This document shows, one piece after another, positions 12,301 to 26,600 of a stretch of DNA of 64,000 nucleotides (position 1 is the first letter of the stretch; every line of letters starts with the position of its first letter). Origin of the DNA: Diploscapter coronatus. Taxonomy: Eukaryota; Nematoda; Chromadorea; Rhabditida; Rhabditidae. The notes under the pieces were generated by a model. It did no database searches and was not told the DNA's origin. It was given only the letters and a program-made list of their open reading frames with translations. The stretch covers positions 52,963,249-53,027,248 of the forward strand of contig OZ038423.1 of assembly GCA_964036155.1 (NCBI GenBank), written 5' to 3'. Position numbers and translations under genes: made by a program.

Positions 12301-15300
12301 AAAAGTGTATATCGTTGATATCTTTTTTTAAAAGACCGAAAAGAACTTGAAAAATAGCTTACAAACATTTGGTCGAGACTACAAAGATTTTATACAATTC
12401 GTACAATTCATTTTTCTTTTTGCTTCTCAAATTCAACTGCACTACCAAAGTCTAGATTCTCTCGCGGCAAAAACTATCAAATTGAATCACTATCTTTGGA
12501 GCCAGAGAAAAGCTGACGAAATGGAAGAAAAAGAATCTGAAATGAAGTCGAACGGAAAATGGACAGGGAATGGAATGGAGGGACAAAGAGATGGAAAAAC
12601 ATAGGAAATGGAAGTGCCAAGGGGCATTTGGAAAGCAGGAGATCAGAAATTACATTACGTATTGATAGAAGTGAGAAGACGAGTTTTATTAGACATATAA
12701 TGAGTTGAACAGAACAAAAGAATATGTACAAGATTTTAGCCGTTTCATTGCATTGCATCATGCATAGAAATTCTTGGGAATAAGAAATGGAAACGCTCTA
12801 GTAATTCGACTAATTCACGTATAAAATTTTTCCAATGCGCTTTTTATAAATATCATATCTGATAGTGTGCTAAACTTTCTCATGAAGATAAAAATTGAAC
12901 CAAGCATGTCATCCAAATTCATTATCTAGCAGAAAAATTTCATTCTGTAAATAAATAAAAAGGTTTTAATATTCGCCTACGTGACGTTTTTAGTTTTAAA
13001 AGCTAAATGATATATGAACAAAATCTTTAATTGAGACTAAAAACTTGATTAGGACAGTCGCGAAAGGGGTTGTTTTGTATTTTCTCCCGGATATTAACAG
13101 GTCTATTCAAAAATTTCAACTCCGAGGGATTTTTGGCATCGGAATTCTGATTTCGATTCCGAATTTTTCAAAATCAGAACTTCGAGCAGTCACGGATTTC
13201 AAGCTTTAACAAAGAAATATTAGTTGATCACATATTCACTAATGGTACTGAAGGTCATGAAAATTATTAGTCATGATGCATGAGCACAAATCAAGATATA
13301 AGACAGGAGTTTTTTTTTTTTATCTCTTAATCTCTATTCAAATCGACTGTGAAGTCTCAGGAGCAGCAATGTATTCCACCCCAATTGCTATTTCTATTCC
13401 GGTTCAAGGTTCGCATGTACTTTGCACATGTTTGAACGTATTTCCCTTCTCATATCGTTTTTATGCACGCATTCATGTCTGGATTCAAGATAAATAGAAA
13501 AGTTTGAAAATTTAAAATTATACCAACTACAATTCAATATACAATTATATTGAACCCACAAAGCCACGTCATCGAATCAATTTCCGTTATTAAAATTATT
13601 GCACCACTTTTTCATGAAGAATTGCGTATGCACAATATTGGATTGTCTATTATAATAAATGTAATGAATATTAGAACTGAGAAAGGAAAGATAGATTAAA
13701 TAGTTTCATTTTGGCAATTTTGCCTATTTGCCTGCATCCTTCATTCCTTACAGGCTTGGCCCATTCCTCAATTCCTTTCCCGTCGTCCATTTTCTCATTT
13801 CTATTGTTTTTTCATGTCTGAATCATCAGCTCTACAATGCCTTTCCCGTTGACTCAGATTTTCAGCTCCAATCTCCGTCTTCTCATTTCTTCTTCTCCTT
13901 CCCTTTAATTCTAAATTTGCTGTGATTCGTTGCCTTTAATTCGAGCATTGAAATTTTAGGAAGATGCTATTATTTTAAAATTTGAAAATCTATTGCGAAA
14001 CTCGACAATATTTTGCCACGCTAAATAATCGATTATGTTATAAAAGATCATTGCATTGAAATGAATAATTCTATGAGTTCGATATTCCAAAAATTCTTTA
14101 TCTTGATTATCCTAGGTTAGGAGTACGAAATGTCAAATAGAAACCATTAATATACGCAGTTCATAGTTATTCCGAACTTATATCTTACAACGGTATTCGA
14201 TCACTCTTAATAATCACATTTTACATCCCAAATATGCTATCTGTCCACAACCCAAAGAGGAATTTCCAAAAAATCCAATCTAATTTCCCACAATTCAAAT
14301 AACCTCGTTCATGCTCGTGGTTAGCAATGTAACACCTTCTCATTCGCATCTATCGATTGTCTCATCCTTCCTCCCTCTCCCCTCCCCTATCTTCTTCTGA
14401 TCACTCGATCTGCTTCTGTTTCTGCTTGGCTGTCAGCTGTCGTTCTCGGCAGCCATCTTTTCTCTTCTTCTTTTCCTCTGCTCTTTCTCTGCTCTCCATG
14501 CATTTCCTCTTTCTCTCTTCCAATTCTCCATTCCTTTCCACTTTATCATATCTCCTTTTGGTGTTTATTTCTTGTTCTTGTTATGTTGCTCAACTTTCGT
14601 GTTCTGGGAGGAATCGAATTGACTGCCTCAGGCGGTAATGGCCACTGATATGGCAGCCTGCTGCCGGCAAATCGACTCCCAATCATGCTCGCTGATATGT
14701 ATTTTCTTTCTCCATAAAACAACCGCATAAAATCCCGAATTCTTGTCGAATGCTGTTGTAATCGTTCTCCCACTAGTTGTAAATTCTTCACTAATTTTTA
14801 TCCCAATGAGAAATATTTGCCATTAATCATCTAGGGAAAAAATCTTCTCGTGTTTTCGGTTTATCATAAATGTTCTGGGTGAAACACCTGTCCTCTCGGT
14901 GATTCACTATTAATTTTTTAATCGAATGTAATGAATTCGAACAAACCGATTTTCTCTATAGCAGCAGCACATCGGCGGGCAACTTTATCGAAGTCAGTGC
15001 GCCAGAGTGTGTGATGATCTGGCATTTGATATCGAGGCTTTTCCTATTGTGAATGAAAAAGCTAGAACGAAAGATAAGCGGTTTTTATTTTTCGGTCAAA
15101 ATATCCCGCTCTAAATTTCAATTCCAATTTGCAAAACAAACCTATGAACCAGCTACTGGATCTGATAATAGCCGATACGATTGTTTTTTTTCTTCCTACA
15201 TTGGAAATCTCAATTCATGTGCATATCTGGTCGTGGTTTTGTTTAGTTGCAGCTGTGCCCATCCTCCATCTTTTCCAATATCCATTCAAATCCTTCGACT

Positions 15301-18020
15301 TGTAAGAATCCTTCATTCTGCCACACCCTCTCTCCCTCCTCTCCTTTACCTTCTCCTTCCCTAGAATTCCCGTGTTCTCCTAACTTTCCCCTGGTACTTT
15401 GCATGCATCATTCTTCCCTTCCCTTCCCTCTTCTTCCTTTGTGGGTCAGTCTAGTTTCCTTACTTCTCTCCTATCGAGATTCTGCAGCCTGCAGTCATTC
15501 TTTGCCTTGTCCTTTGCCATGTGCAATTCAATCTCCATTTCCTTTTGCCTCTGCTTCATCAGCAAACATCTCTATCTCTCAGTAATTCGTGTCCTTCCTT
15601 CCTTTGCAATCACAATCAGTCCATCTACATCTCATCATCTCGCAATCACATCCCTATCTCTCCTCCCTTCGCTCTTCGCTTATCGATTCATTCAGCAGTG
15701 AACGTCCTACGCCCTTATTTCTAGTCCTTTTCATCAGATCAGTTACTACCAGACTGTACAGCGCTCATTGACAACTCCCTAATTCTTTCGTACTTCATTT
15801 GTGCATTGTTTTGCATTCTTATTGTTCTCTTTCAATCTTTCATTTCTCTTTCTTTTTTGTCTGCCTGTATCTGTATCTGTTCTGTTCGTTTTGCGTGCTG
15901 TTTGTCTAGAGTCTAAGTCGGTCTCCTCTGCCTCAGCACCTTCCTTTCTGCCTCTTTCTGCCCTTTTTCTGCAGCTTTTGACCCTTCCTTCGAATTCCAA
16001 ATCGACCATTTGCCCAGTTTCTGTATTTTCTAATCAGCCTCTTTCTAGTTCACCTTTCTTTCAAAAATGTTAGTCATTTTACAATGTTCCCACCTCTTTT
16101 GATGCAAAATTCCATTCAATATGTCTCACAAAATATTCCCGAAAATTTGTCGAAATATTTTTTCTTCCTTTTATGATTCCTTATCATTGCTTTGAGAAAA
16201 CAAAAATTGATTGCTTCAGTTTGATGATTTTAGTACGCTCATTTAAAAAATAATTGAATTTTTGTCATAAACATGGTTATTTACCTTCAGTGAAAAATGA
16301 CCGCTATATATTTTCTGAGGCTCTCGAATTGCTCTGATCGCCATAGTGTCATATTCATTCACATGCCTGGTGTGTATTTACAACGGGATAATCTCAAGTG
16401 AAAGTTGGTTAGCAGAGGCATCGACATGGACAGGGCAGTGGGCAGTGAGTGGAGGGAAGAGGAGAGGAGAGAGGAGTGTCTAGAGGGCAGAAAACAGAAA
16501 CAACGGACAACAGGCTGTCGCACATGTCCAGGCTTATGTCAATAATTACTTTCTAACCTTGACTACTTCCAACTTTATCATATCTACCTCCTTTAGCTTC
16601 CGTTTCTTAACTTCTCATTATGTTCGTTAACAGAATTTAGTCTATCGTATCTTCGTGAAAATAAAATATCTATACCGAAAAACTATTGGCCATTGTTTTG
16701 ACCTCCATTAAAATTGCCAACCACCTTCGTGTTTTCCACCTGTTAATTTTCTAAATATTGTACCAATATCGATATCCAGTTAGCTTTCAAATATTATTCA
16801 CCCTCATATTTTCCAACTGTCATGTAACATTGTCGATCAGTTCATTATGAAAGATGCCTCTAGATTTTGTTAAACCAAACAATATGCTCACATATTCAGA
16901 TAGTTAAGAACAGTAAGGTGAATTGAAATTTTGCAAATCACGAGAAATAGCATGGAAAATCAAGAAAGCGCAAGACATGATGTAGTCGCGTTCTCTTCAT
17001 TTCTCGTGCTATTTCGAGCGAGTTGCAAATTGCAAGTTGCATTGCAACTAAAGTATGAACGCGCCCTCAAGAACATGGGGAAAATCGCCAAAGTGCAACC
17101 ACAACCACTTGACAAGAATGAAGTCTATTTTCGGAGTCCGTTCATTACGGTTTTTACGCTTATTCGAATCAGTCCGCCCATCGTTTCTCGAATTTTCTGC
17201 CAATTTCCCGCTCGAATTTTCACATCTGTTACTTGACTTAATTACCCTAATTATCGATCAAGTGTGCTTATATCTAATCAGCTAAATTATCGGATTTACT
17301 AATTGCAGAAAATGGACTTTCTACTATCATCATCTCAAAGTGATCAGCAGAATTGTGTTACTTGATTGAAAATTTTTAGCAAACTTCCCCCGAATCCGCG
17401 AGGCGGGACGGGCGCGGGTCCAAAAATTAGACAATTAGAAAATTTCATTGCAAGCTCGACATTTCTTTGAGTCGAAAAAAGAAATTTTTATCAAAACTCT
17501 AGCCAATAGCTCCGCGGTTCTAATTTTGATAAGACAAAAATTAATTTTCGAGAAGTACCCATTCACCCCCAAAAACCCGTTTTTGTTCTCGTTTCAACCT
17601 AAAAATAGAACTCGCTCCCTTCCGTTTGCACCTCAGCAAAAAAACAATGTTGAATTTCCATGCTTGTTATAATGTAATTCTGATAGTTTGAAATCATTAA
17701 CTTCATCGCATCGCGTGAAGCGCGGCACCGCGGAGGCTTCACTCATCACGTTTTATGCGCGAGTCAAAAGATCGATAAATCTCCTGCCCTGAAATGAGTG
17801 ATGTTGCAGAAGCCAAAATCGATCTAAAAATCTCTACGATCCCGAAAACTCTAGACTCGTCTTTTTTCTTGCTCCAATTCCATTGCCCCCAAAATGAAAG
17901 TCACCTGCAAAATTTGAATGGGTTGACTGTACAGATTCTATCACTTTATCACTTTTAGAATCCATCTTCTTCCATCGTTGATCTTTTGAAGATACCCCGC
18001 AGGGGAATTTTTACCTGGTC
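9346..18020. other. Long gene-poor interval upstream of filamin
   Basis: About 8.7 kb between the divergent GPCR and filamin genes. No exon chain with consistent splice sites was found on either strand. The left part is AT-rich. About 13740-16070 is strongly C/T-rich on the plus strand, which creates many Ser/Leu/Phe/Pro-rich chance frames, and about 16430-16500 is G/A-rich. The interval may contain the missing 5' exon of the GPCR and filamin enhancers. Short degenerate GGGCTG-type islands occur near 11175 and 13110. Confidence 0.5.
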
Positions 18021-18025
18021 TAGCC

Positions 18026-18033
18026 TATAAATA
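18026..18033 (+). promoter_or_regulatory. TATA box, putative filamin promoter
   Basis: TATAAATA, with an initiator-like CAGTCATTT about 28 bases downstream (about 18052-18060). This spacing is standard for a Pol II core promoter. It lies about 360 bases before the filamin start codon on the same strand, with a CT-rich leader between. Confidence 0.6.
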
Positions 18034-18232
18034 GGCTCTTTTTCTCGTGAGCAGTCATTTTCTTGCCCCTATATTTTGTCATCGCCTTCCCTTCCCCAAA
18101 TCCCAAGCTAATATTCCGCTTATCTCCCTGCCTGTGCTGTCTCTGTGCCTACGACAGAACAGCAGAGCATCGGTTTCAAGTTACTCATCGCAATTCTCGT
18201 GTCTTTTCCTTTCTTCCTTTCCTTCACTTTAC

Positions 18233-18358
18233 ATGCTCTCAGTTTTCTGTTTTCAATCGCATCACTTTTTGCATTTACAAATCGATCTTCATTCCAACAA
18301 GAACTTCATCGTTTTCAGTTGCTGCGATCAAATCAAACAACAATCGCTGCAATTCTGA
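18233..18358 (+). other. Upstream ORF in the putative filamin leader
   Basis: An ATG opens a 41-residue frame that ends 33 bases before the filamin ATG. If transcription starts near 18055 and the leader is unspliced, this uORF would be in the mRNA and could dampen translation. Its composition (Phe, Gln, His, Ser) is not protein-like. Confidence 0.3.
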
Positions 18359-18391
18359 ACTGACCACTGGGTTGGCCGAATCAACATCAAA

Positions 18392-20686
18392 ATGGCAACC
18401 CATGGGAGCGGTGGAAAAGAGCAGGAGGATGAGGTGAGTTCGAGAGTAGAATGGGCCCAATATAATTTTTTCCGTTCTTTCTGGAAAATTGCAAAAGAAA
18501 GTTGAAAACGACGAAATGGGATGTCACAATATGATGAGTTCTACAATGAGCCAATGAATGCTTGCAGGTGATTCCGGCCATTCGCCACGACGATGCAGAG
18601 TGGAAGCTCATTCAGAAGAACACGTTCACTCGCTGGGTCAACAACCATCTGAGCAAAGTCGGCGAGAGAATCAATGCACTGGTAAGAGGCATCCGAACGA
18701 AAATGGACATGCTTCATAGAAAATTGAATAACTTGATCTGAATATCTGAGTCGAATCTATTCGTGAATTTACTTATCAAAAACTCCATCCATAAATCGAC
18801 TGCAGAGAAAATGTGCTATCTTGTGAGAAAAGAACATGTCTTCATTCTCTCCCAGAAAGCATAAACTTTACTGTTAACTAAAATGACCGATAACTTGAGA
18901 CGAAGTAAATGGCAATGACTTTTGATGCGCGGAAATTAACACGTTGTGTTGAGACAGACTTGACATCATTGCATTATATTCAAAGAATGAGTTATACGAC
19001 TGTCGGTAAATACGCAATGGCCACTTGGCATGTTTGAATTTGTACATCACCTATTTCGTTTCAAGTTATAGCTCATTGACAATACTGCGAGTCTGGTTTT
19101 TGAGAAGTTTGCTCGAAACACCCGATTGAATATTCTTTTGATTATACCAAAATTCACTCCGTTCTTCTCGATCAAAATGCATTGTTGCAGGACACCGACT
19201 TTGCGGATGGCCTGAAGCTGATCGCCCTGGCTGCAGTCCTCTCGCAGAAGAATCTCGGCAAGTACAACAAGAAGGTGTCCTTCCGTTCGCAGAAATTGGA
19301 GAACGTCTCGCTCGCCCTCAACTTCTTCCAGAATGTCGAACACATCAAGATCGTCAACATTGGTTAGTTTGGAAAAGCCGAAAAAAAATCTGAAAGGCTA
19401 TCGAGCATTAATTAAGCTATCAAATAAGTTGCTAAATTCCAAAACTAGCAGACATTTTCACTTCACTCTGGTTATAGACGATGAAAATAGCATTGAAATT
19501 GGACTTGAAATGCTATTTTTAGGATTCCAAGAACTTACTGGTTGATCCAATACTTTTAAACGTACTTGTTAAAATGGAGTACTGATTTCAGACAGCTCGC
19601 ACATCGTGGACCACAACAGAAAGCTGATCATGGGTCTGATCTGGACGCTCATTCTGCACTACTCGATCTCTATGGGCTGGACGCAACACAACGAGGACGG
19701 CACACAGTCAGACGACACGCCCAAAACCAAGTTGCTCAACTGGATCCGCTCCCGTCTGCCTGGAGTGCCCATCACCAACTTCACCACTGACTGGAACGAC
19801 GGACTCGCTATCGGAGCATTGGTTTGTGGCCTTTCTCTTTCTTGCAACTTGGCGACTCGACAACTCACATCTTCGCTTCAGGTGAATGCCATCTCTCCTG
19901 ATTCGGTCCCAGATTGGCAATCGTGGACGCCCGACAAGGCACTCGAGAACACGCAGAAGGCCATGGATGAGGCACAGGACAAATTGGGCATCGCTCCGGT
20001 AAGCAGCAATTTGTTGCAGTGAAACGAGCAAAAATCGTTTATTTATTCCTAAAGAGCAAAAATGCTCTAGAAATTAAAACTCGGATAGAGAAGAAAGGAA
20101 CGTGAATAGAGTTGAAAGGGGGAAATGACTATTCTTTCTTTGTTATTATCGAAGCTCGATTACTTAATGAAATAAAAACACGCATTTTTTTTTTGTAAAT
20201 GGCAAAATAACACATGTTCATTAAGAACTCGTATATTTCCTTACGAATTTTGTAATAGAAAGTACAGGGCAAAGGAAAAAGAAAAGAAAAACTATGCTGA
20301 ACACACCCTGCACGTTTACTTATCTTGCACATTTTGCGCGTACGAAAAATACGTAATTTTTCGCTTTCTTCAAGTAAGCGAAAGTCCACAATGTTTGGTT
20401 CTTTTCAATTGATAACGCTTCTAGTCATCAAACGTAAAAATACTGATTTTGCATAGAAATGTTTACAAGGCCCTCTTTTCAGCTGATCACTCCGGCAGAG
20501 CTCATTCACCCTGACATCGACGAACGTTCTGTAATGACTTACCTGTCCCAGTTTCCTGCAGCCAAGTCAGCTCCTGCCAAGCCAACCAAGGCTCACGCCT
20601 ATATGTCGAGAGTGGATGAGAAGCCCCTCCGTGGTCAGCCAACTGAATTCGAAGTGCACCTCACCACAGACGGGTACAAGCCTAAG
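18392..20686 (+). other. Filamin exons: N-terminus, CH1, CH2, start of first repeat
   Basis: Exons 18392-18433, 18568-18681, 19191-19362, 19592-19821, 19882-19998 and 20483-20686. CH1 covers WKLIQKNTFTRWVNNHL through NVEHIKIVNI. CH2 includes KLIMGLIWTLILHYSI, KTKLLNWIRSRLP and DWNDGLAIGALV. The last exon carries the end of CH2 (LITPAELIHPDIDERSVMTYLS) in split form and begins repeat 1. These are textbook type 1/type 2 tandem CH domains of an actin-binding module. Confidence 0.95.
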
Positions 20687-23600
20687 GTAAATGGAAAATT
20701 CACCTTGAAAAATGTTATTTTGCATTTGCAATTGGCCTCTTGAAAAGGAAGTACGCCTGCTAAATAGGAAAAGTAGAGATAATAGGGTTGAGTAGGCTGA
20801 TCGTTGTCTAGAGATGTTCAATTCAGTATGTTCAACATTTTTACACCGAACATGGCCTACTTTGCTCTATCTCTTATATGAAGTCATACAGTTTTAGAGG
20901 CGTGTCTTTTTCCAGAAGCCTTACAGTTCTCGAAACTCGTTACACATCCCTTGAAAACACTCGGTCAAATAAATCAAAGCGAAATTTTAGATGGCGATTC
21001 GTGACAGCGAGGGTAACGACGTGCATCATACGGTTATCAAGAAATCGTCCACCATGTTCATCGTCAAGTACTCGCCCATGCGAGTCGGGGAGCACAAGGT
21101 CAGTTGATTGGACAATTCAAATCAAACTGAAAATCGACTAAAATATCGCCACGTCCGGATTCCTTCTCATTTTTTACTCTTTCAGCTGCAACTGGCATTG
21201 ACTGACCTGGGAACTGGGGCGACTGAGGCAGTGGAAGGAGGCGAGAAGATCGTCAGGGTGCAGCCGGCTGCGAGACTCAGAGATCTGCCTCACAAGGTGT
21301 TCGTCAAGGATCTCGTCAAACTGGAAGTAGAGGATGCAGGCGATGAAGCGCTGGAGATCGTCGTGGTCGATTCGGCCAGGACCAACCATACTCTGCCTGT
21401 TCTCGGTTAGTCATAGTCAGACTTCTCAAAATTCTATCCGCAAATCTACCCCAAAAATTTGCATTTTTTCCAATTGAAAAGGACATTCTTTTCTTTTCCT
21501 CAATATGACAAACTTTCTGCGGTTGTGCATGTATGCAGGTCGAGTTTTGAGAAGTCTGGCCGTAATTTTCCTTCAAAAATGTCTCGTAGAGATTGAGAAG
21601 TTTCCCTTTCAGCATTGAAATACCCAGAATTTCCTAATGAAAAAATCCTAATGTAGAGAAAGCTAAAAAATCAATTTGATAATCTTGCATGTTTTCCAAT
21701 TCTGAAATTTTAGCTTCGAGTGATGGTTCTCTGCACACGGCCGAGTACATCCCGGAACACGCCGGTCTTCACACCGTCAATGTCTTCCAGCGCAAGGCAC
21801 ACATTCCTGGTTCTCCGATCCGTATGCCTGTTTCTAAGAAAGGTAAAATATGGTCACAAACTTCTCACTGTTTTCCTGTTGCAGGCGGCTATGTCCTGTA
21901 TGGCCGTGGCCTCGAGTCGGAAGGAGTGCGCGTGGGCGACCGCGTGGAAGTGATCGTCGAGCCGGAGAGCGTCGATTCTCTCAGTGTCAACGAGGGACAG
22001 ATCGCCTTGGCAGTGCGCAAGCGTTAGTTTTCAATGTTTCAGACATAAAATAAAATGATTGAAGTTTGAGACTTTTAGAGGCTTGTATATCCTACTCGAA
22101 CCGGGGTAGTGTACAGTTCGGAACTCACAGATCTTGATGAAAATTACCAGAGAGGGGTTTTCGATGACGGGGAGATCACAGTGGCAAAGTCAAAAAGTGC
22201 AAAATGGGAACCTGGAATCAAGAAAGTTTAGCTGTCTTTTACTCGTATTTTGCGTAAGAAATGTGAGCGAATTCACTAATAGAAGTGAAAAGTCTAGGGT
22301 TTTTACCGATTTCCTGTTTCCAAGTCCCTATTTGACAGATTTTGACTTTATCAACGTTGACCCTCGCTATTGAAAACTCCTGATTGGTAAGTGTCATCAA
22401 GATCTGTGAGTTCCGGCCTGTGCACTTCTCTTGTAAGTCGCGTCTTTTCGGAATAATTTTTAATCAGCTAGAATCTAGAGAAAATTGCCTCATTATTGGA
22501 AAATAGTGATTGTCTAATCTTCAGCAGATGGTTCGTTCCTGCCCGTGGACGCAGTGTTCGACAGCGACAAGGATCGGCTGACGTTCGAATACGAACCAAC
22601 GGAAGTTGGGGAGTACACAATAGAGGCGACCAGCAATGGAGAACCCATAGGAGCAAGTCCTTACAAAGTAAATCCAAACTGCTAAACAATCAGGAAATCA
22701 ATAATTCCATCTACTCTCAGGTGTCTGTTTCCCCCGCCACTCCATCCAAGGTGCGTGCATTCGGTGCCGGCCTGAAGAGTGGAATCGTCAACCACCCGAG
22801 TGTGTTCAGTGTGGAGACCAATGGACAGGCTGATGGATTGGGTATGCATCTCTGAAGACGCAACACCACCCATTTGAATTGTTTTAGCCGTGTCGATCGA
22901 AGGACCCAGCAAGGCGGAAATCTCCTCCCAGGACCGTGGAAATGGAGCAGCTCTGTTCTCCTACACTGTGAGTTGGAAAAATCCGTGATTGATTCTTCAG
23001 TTCGAAAATGCAACTTTGAACGAGAATGCTCGAAATTTTGTTTGCAAAACTATTCGCTTTGAAATTCGAATAGATGAATAAGTAAATTCATAACTTTTCT
23101 TTTATTTTGAAACTTCATTTGCTCTAAAAGATCTAGCTCCTTTAGTTTACTTGCATCTATCTTTTCGTTTTCAGCCGATGGCTGCTGGCATCTACAAGGT
23201 GAACCTGTTGTCGCGCGGCGAGCACATCAAAGATAGTCCGTTCGTGGCACAGGTGGTCGATGCAGAAGAGGGCTTCCACCCGTCTGCAGGCAGAGTCAGC
23301 GGTCCGGCCAAGCCGATCTACACTGTGGGAGAGCCAGTGCCTTTCAAGATCGACAACCGTCTCGTCGGAGGTAGATTAAAGAGATTCAGAAATATTCTCA
23401 CCGTTAGAACGAAAAGTAGAAAAAAATAGGGTTGAGGATAAGAGAACTTCATACTGCACGAAACGCGTGCACTCTTCCCGAATTGAAGAGACCTTCATGA
23501 TTCGCTCGGCCCACAACCCATTTCTATCACCACTCGCGTCGCAGTTTTCCTCTCCTCGTGGTTAGGGATACAATGAGACGTGGAAGATGTGTCTCTGCAC

Positions 23601-26600
23601 TCGGGAAAAGGGAGAGGCGAGATAATGAGATCTCTTCAATTTAAGGAACGTATTTTCAAATTCGACTTTCTTTTTAAGGCGCAAATGTCATAATTAATCT
23701 AATTGATCGTTTTAAGGAAAGAAGAAGCCTTCGGTGACGGTGCTGGATGCGAATCTCAACAACGTGCCTGTGAAGATGAGTGAATCGGGTCCAGGCACGT
23801 ACAACTGCGAGTTCACTCCGACACAGCCCGGCAAGTACAATGTGGACATCGCGCTCGCTGGAGTCGCACTGCCCGGAACGCCTCTCTCGGTTGGCTGTTT
23901 ACGGGGAGAATCGCCAACTTCATTCGTCTAATTGCAGATTCCTGTCCGTCACCCCGTCGACCTGTCCAAGCTGAAGATCTTCGGCCCAGGTATCGAGGGT
24001 CCAGTCATCAGCCGCGTCCCCACCCAGTTCACGATCGATGCGAAGGAGGCAGGCGGCTCGAGGGACGTGAAGGACGTGCAGGTGGTCATGGCTGACAGAC
24101 AGGGCAATTCGGTGGACATCGATGTGCTGGACAACAACGATGGCAGCTTCACTGTCAAGTACACGGCACCCAACGCTGGAGCATATCAGGTCAGAAAGTT
24201 TGTTTTGCGGCAGAAAGCAATGAGCTCGAAAGATCATCTTGAACATTCGAGTTTGAATGTTATTGTTTCCACATCTTCATTAGCTGATGTTTTCATTTTC
24301 AGGTGAATGTCGTGTTTGCCGGAGAGAAAATTTCGCCGATCGAGATCAACGTGAAGCCGCAGATCGACATTTCGGGAATCAAGGTGGAAGGCCTGGAGAA
24401 TGGTAAGCAGGGAATTTATTTGGAGCTATTGATCTCTGCAGTGCATTGAATTTGATACTGCAGCGAAGATGTTGAGAATTGGCAAATCGATCGATGATAG
24501 ACATTTGATTTCCTTTCTTGTAGCAATAACATCGACTTCGTTTTTTCGTTTCGTGTGATTTCTCCCTTTTTGAAATTTAACTCGTTTTTTAAAACTAATA
24601 CAGAGAGCGCAAATGGTTTTTTTTTAAGTCGAAGTTCTGAACACAACACTTACACCATTGTTGAAGTGGACGGTTTTGTGGTGTATTCAACTATGTTCTC
24701 ACTTTTTCACGTCGATGTTTCTATCGAAAGTTGTGCATTGCATACTACATGCAACTCGTCAATTTCGGATGATGCGCACTCGTTTTTCTCCTCTTCGTAT
24801 GTTCGCTTTAATCCAAAATTTCACAATTCTCTTAAAAGCTCAACGGAAGTGATCGTTTTGTATGGGAAATTGCCCAAAACTGACAAAAATGTTAAAAATT
24901 GCATAACTTCCAATTTTCAGATTCTCATTTGACCAAAAGAAAAGTTTTACGACATTGAAAAATACCCTGGAAAATTATCGAGTACCAACTAAAGATCCTT
25001 AAGAAAACTTGCCTAAAGACTTTGACATCACTTGCACTCTCGAAATCAATCTTATCATTTCGGTATTTGCATGGTTATTTTAGAGTTGTGAGTTGAGTGC
25101 CGCTGCCGTGATTCTGCCGTTTTGTTCGAAAAGGTATAATTTTCTCTAATTTCAGCAATCGTGACAGTGAATTGCGAGAAGGAACTCCACGTGTTTACCT
25201 CGGATGGAGCCAACACGCGGATACTGATTACTAGTCCTTCTGGCAGGGCTGTGGAGGCTATCATCGAATCGACCATCGATGGATTCCACGTCCGATTCAC
25301 GCCTTCCGAAGTCGGAGACTACACGATCAACGTGTCGTATGCAGATCTGCCCATTGAATCGTCTCCCTTCATGCTGCACAGCCTGCCCGATTATGGACCT
25401 GGCAATTTGGCCGAAGCAGAATACGTCGTATCTGGAAGTGGTCCGCCTCGGGCCGATCTCGTTTCTGTTCGAGGTCCAGGCCTAGGTCCGGTGATCGCTC
25501 AGCGATCGACTCACGTCATCATTGACACGACGAACGCAGGCTTCGGAGACATCGATTTATTCGTTGATGGACCGACTCGAACTCCTCTGCACTGTGTCGA
25601 TAATCAAGACGGCACTTTGACGATGTATTATGTTCCAAGAACTGCAGGGCTTTATTATTTGCGGGTTATGTTCGACAATCAGCAAGTGGCAGGGAGCCCA
25701 TTTCAGGTAAGTATTGTTGACTAGAGTGAATAGGGATGGTTGCATATTCTCTTACTACTCGGTTTCAAGTCTCATATTAAAAGTGGAGAAGAATAAAACG
25801 GAACAAGAGTGTTACTCTCCTTTGTCCCTCAAGAAAGAATTTCGCAGAGGAAGGGATGTACTCGCGAGATTAACCACTGCTTTGCATCTCTGTACCGTGG
25901 ATTTCGTACTGCGTCCTTCGCGGACATGCACTCCGCCCTTCTCAGCAAGTCTTTTAAAGATAATGACGAGTGTCGAACTTGCAAAAAAATATGCACACAT
26001 CTTTGTTCCTCTTACAAGTCAATCTATCCTGTCTAGGATTTGCATAAATGGTTTCAGGTAATAGCAGTCTCTCAACTGCTTGCATCTCCTATCATTTCCT
26101 CAGAAAACGAGAAGAATTCCCTATCGAGTGGTTCATCAACGCCCCACACAACTTGCATCAAATGATTCGCACCATCTTTTTTCTTGTTTTGTATATCCCT
26201 TATCTTTCCTCTTCCTGAATCTTTCATTTCTAGTTGCATTGTGTGTCTGTTTATGTCCTCCTCTGCAATTGTCCGTGATCTTCGTTTTTTGCCCCTCGAC
26301 TCGAGTTATCTGATCTCAACATTTTCCATTCTCTCAAATGTAAAATACGATTCACATCTTTATCATAATTATTGTTATGAACTATGGAATTCAATAAACA
26401 TTTTTAATCTTTTGTGATTTTGTCAAGCCAATTGCGTTTTATGGCTCTACTCTGCTCTAAAATTCCCACCTCCACAAGTTTCGCTTTCTATGCTAGGAGG
26501 CATATTCCATCAAGATCTAGGGATCATATTCATTTGATACTTTTGTGAATTAGCTAGAAAACAACATTCTTCTAAAAGTGTATCGCCTAAAATCTAATGA

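Noticed and set aside
14357..16073. Many overlapping Ser/Leu/Phe/Pro-rich frames
   Set aside because: They follow from the CT-rich strand bias and have no splice structure or domain pattern.
16931..17240. 101-codon frame upstream of filamin
   Set aside because: Contains a local CACGAGAAAT inverted repeat, has no domain features and does not link by splicing to any exon.
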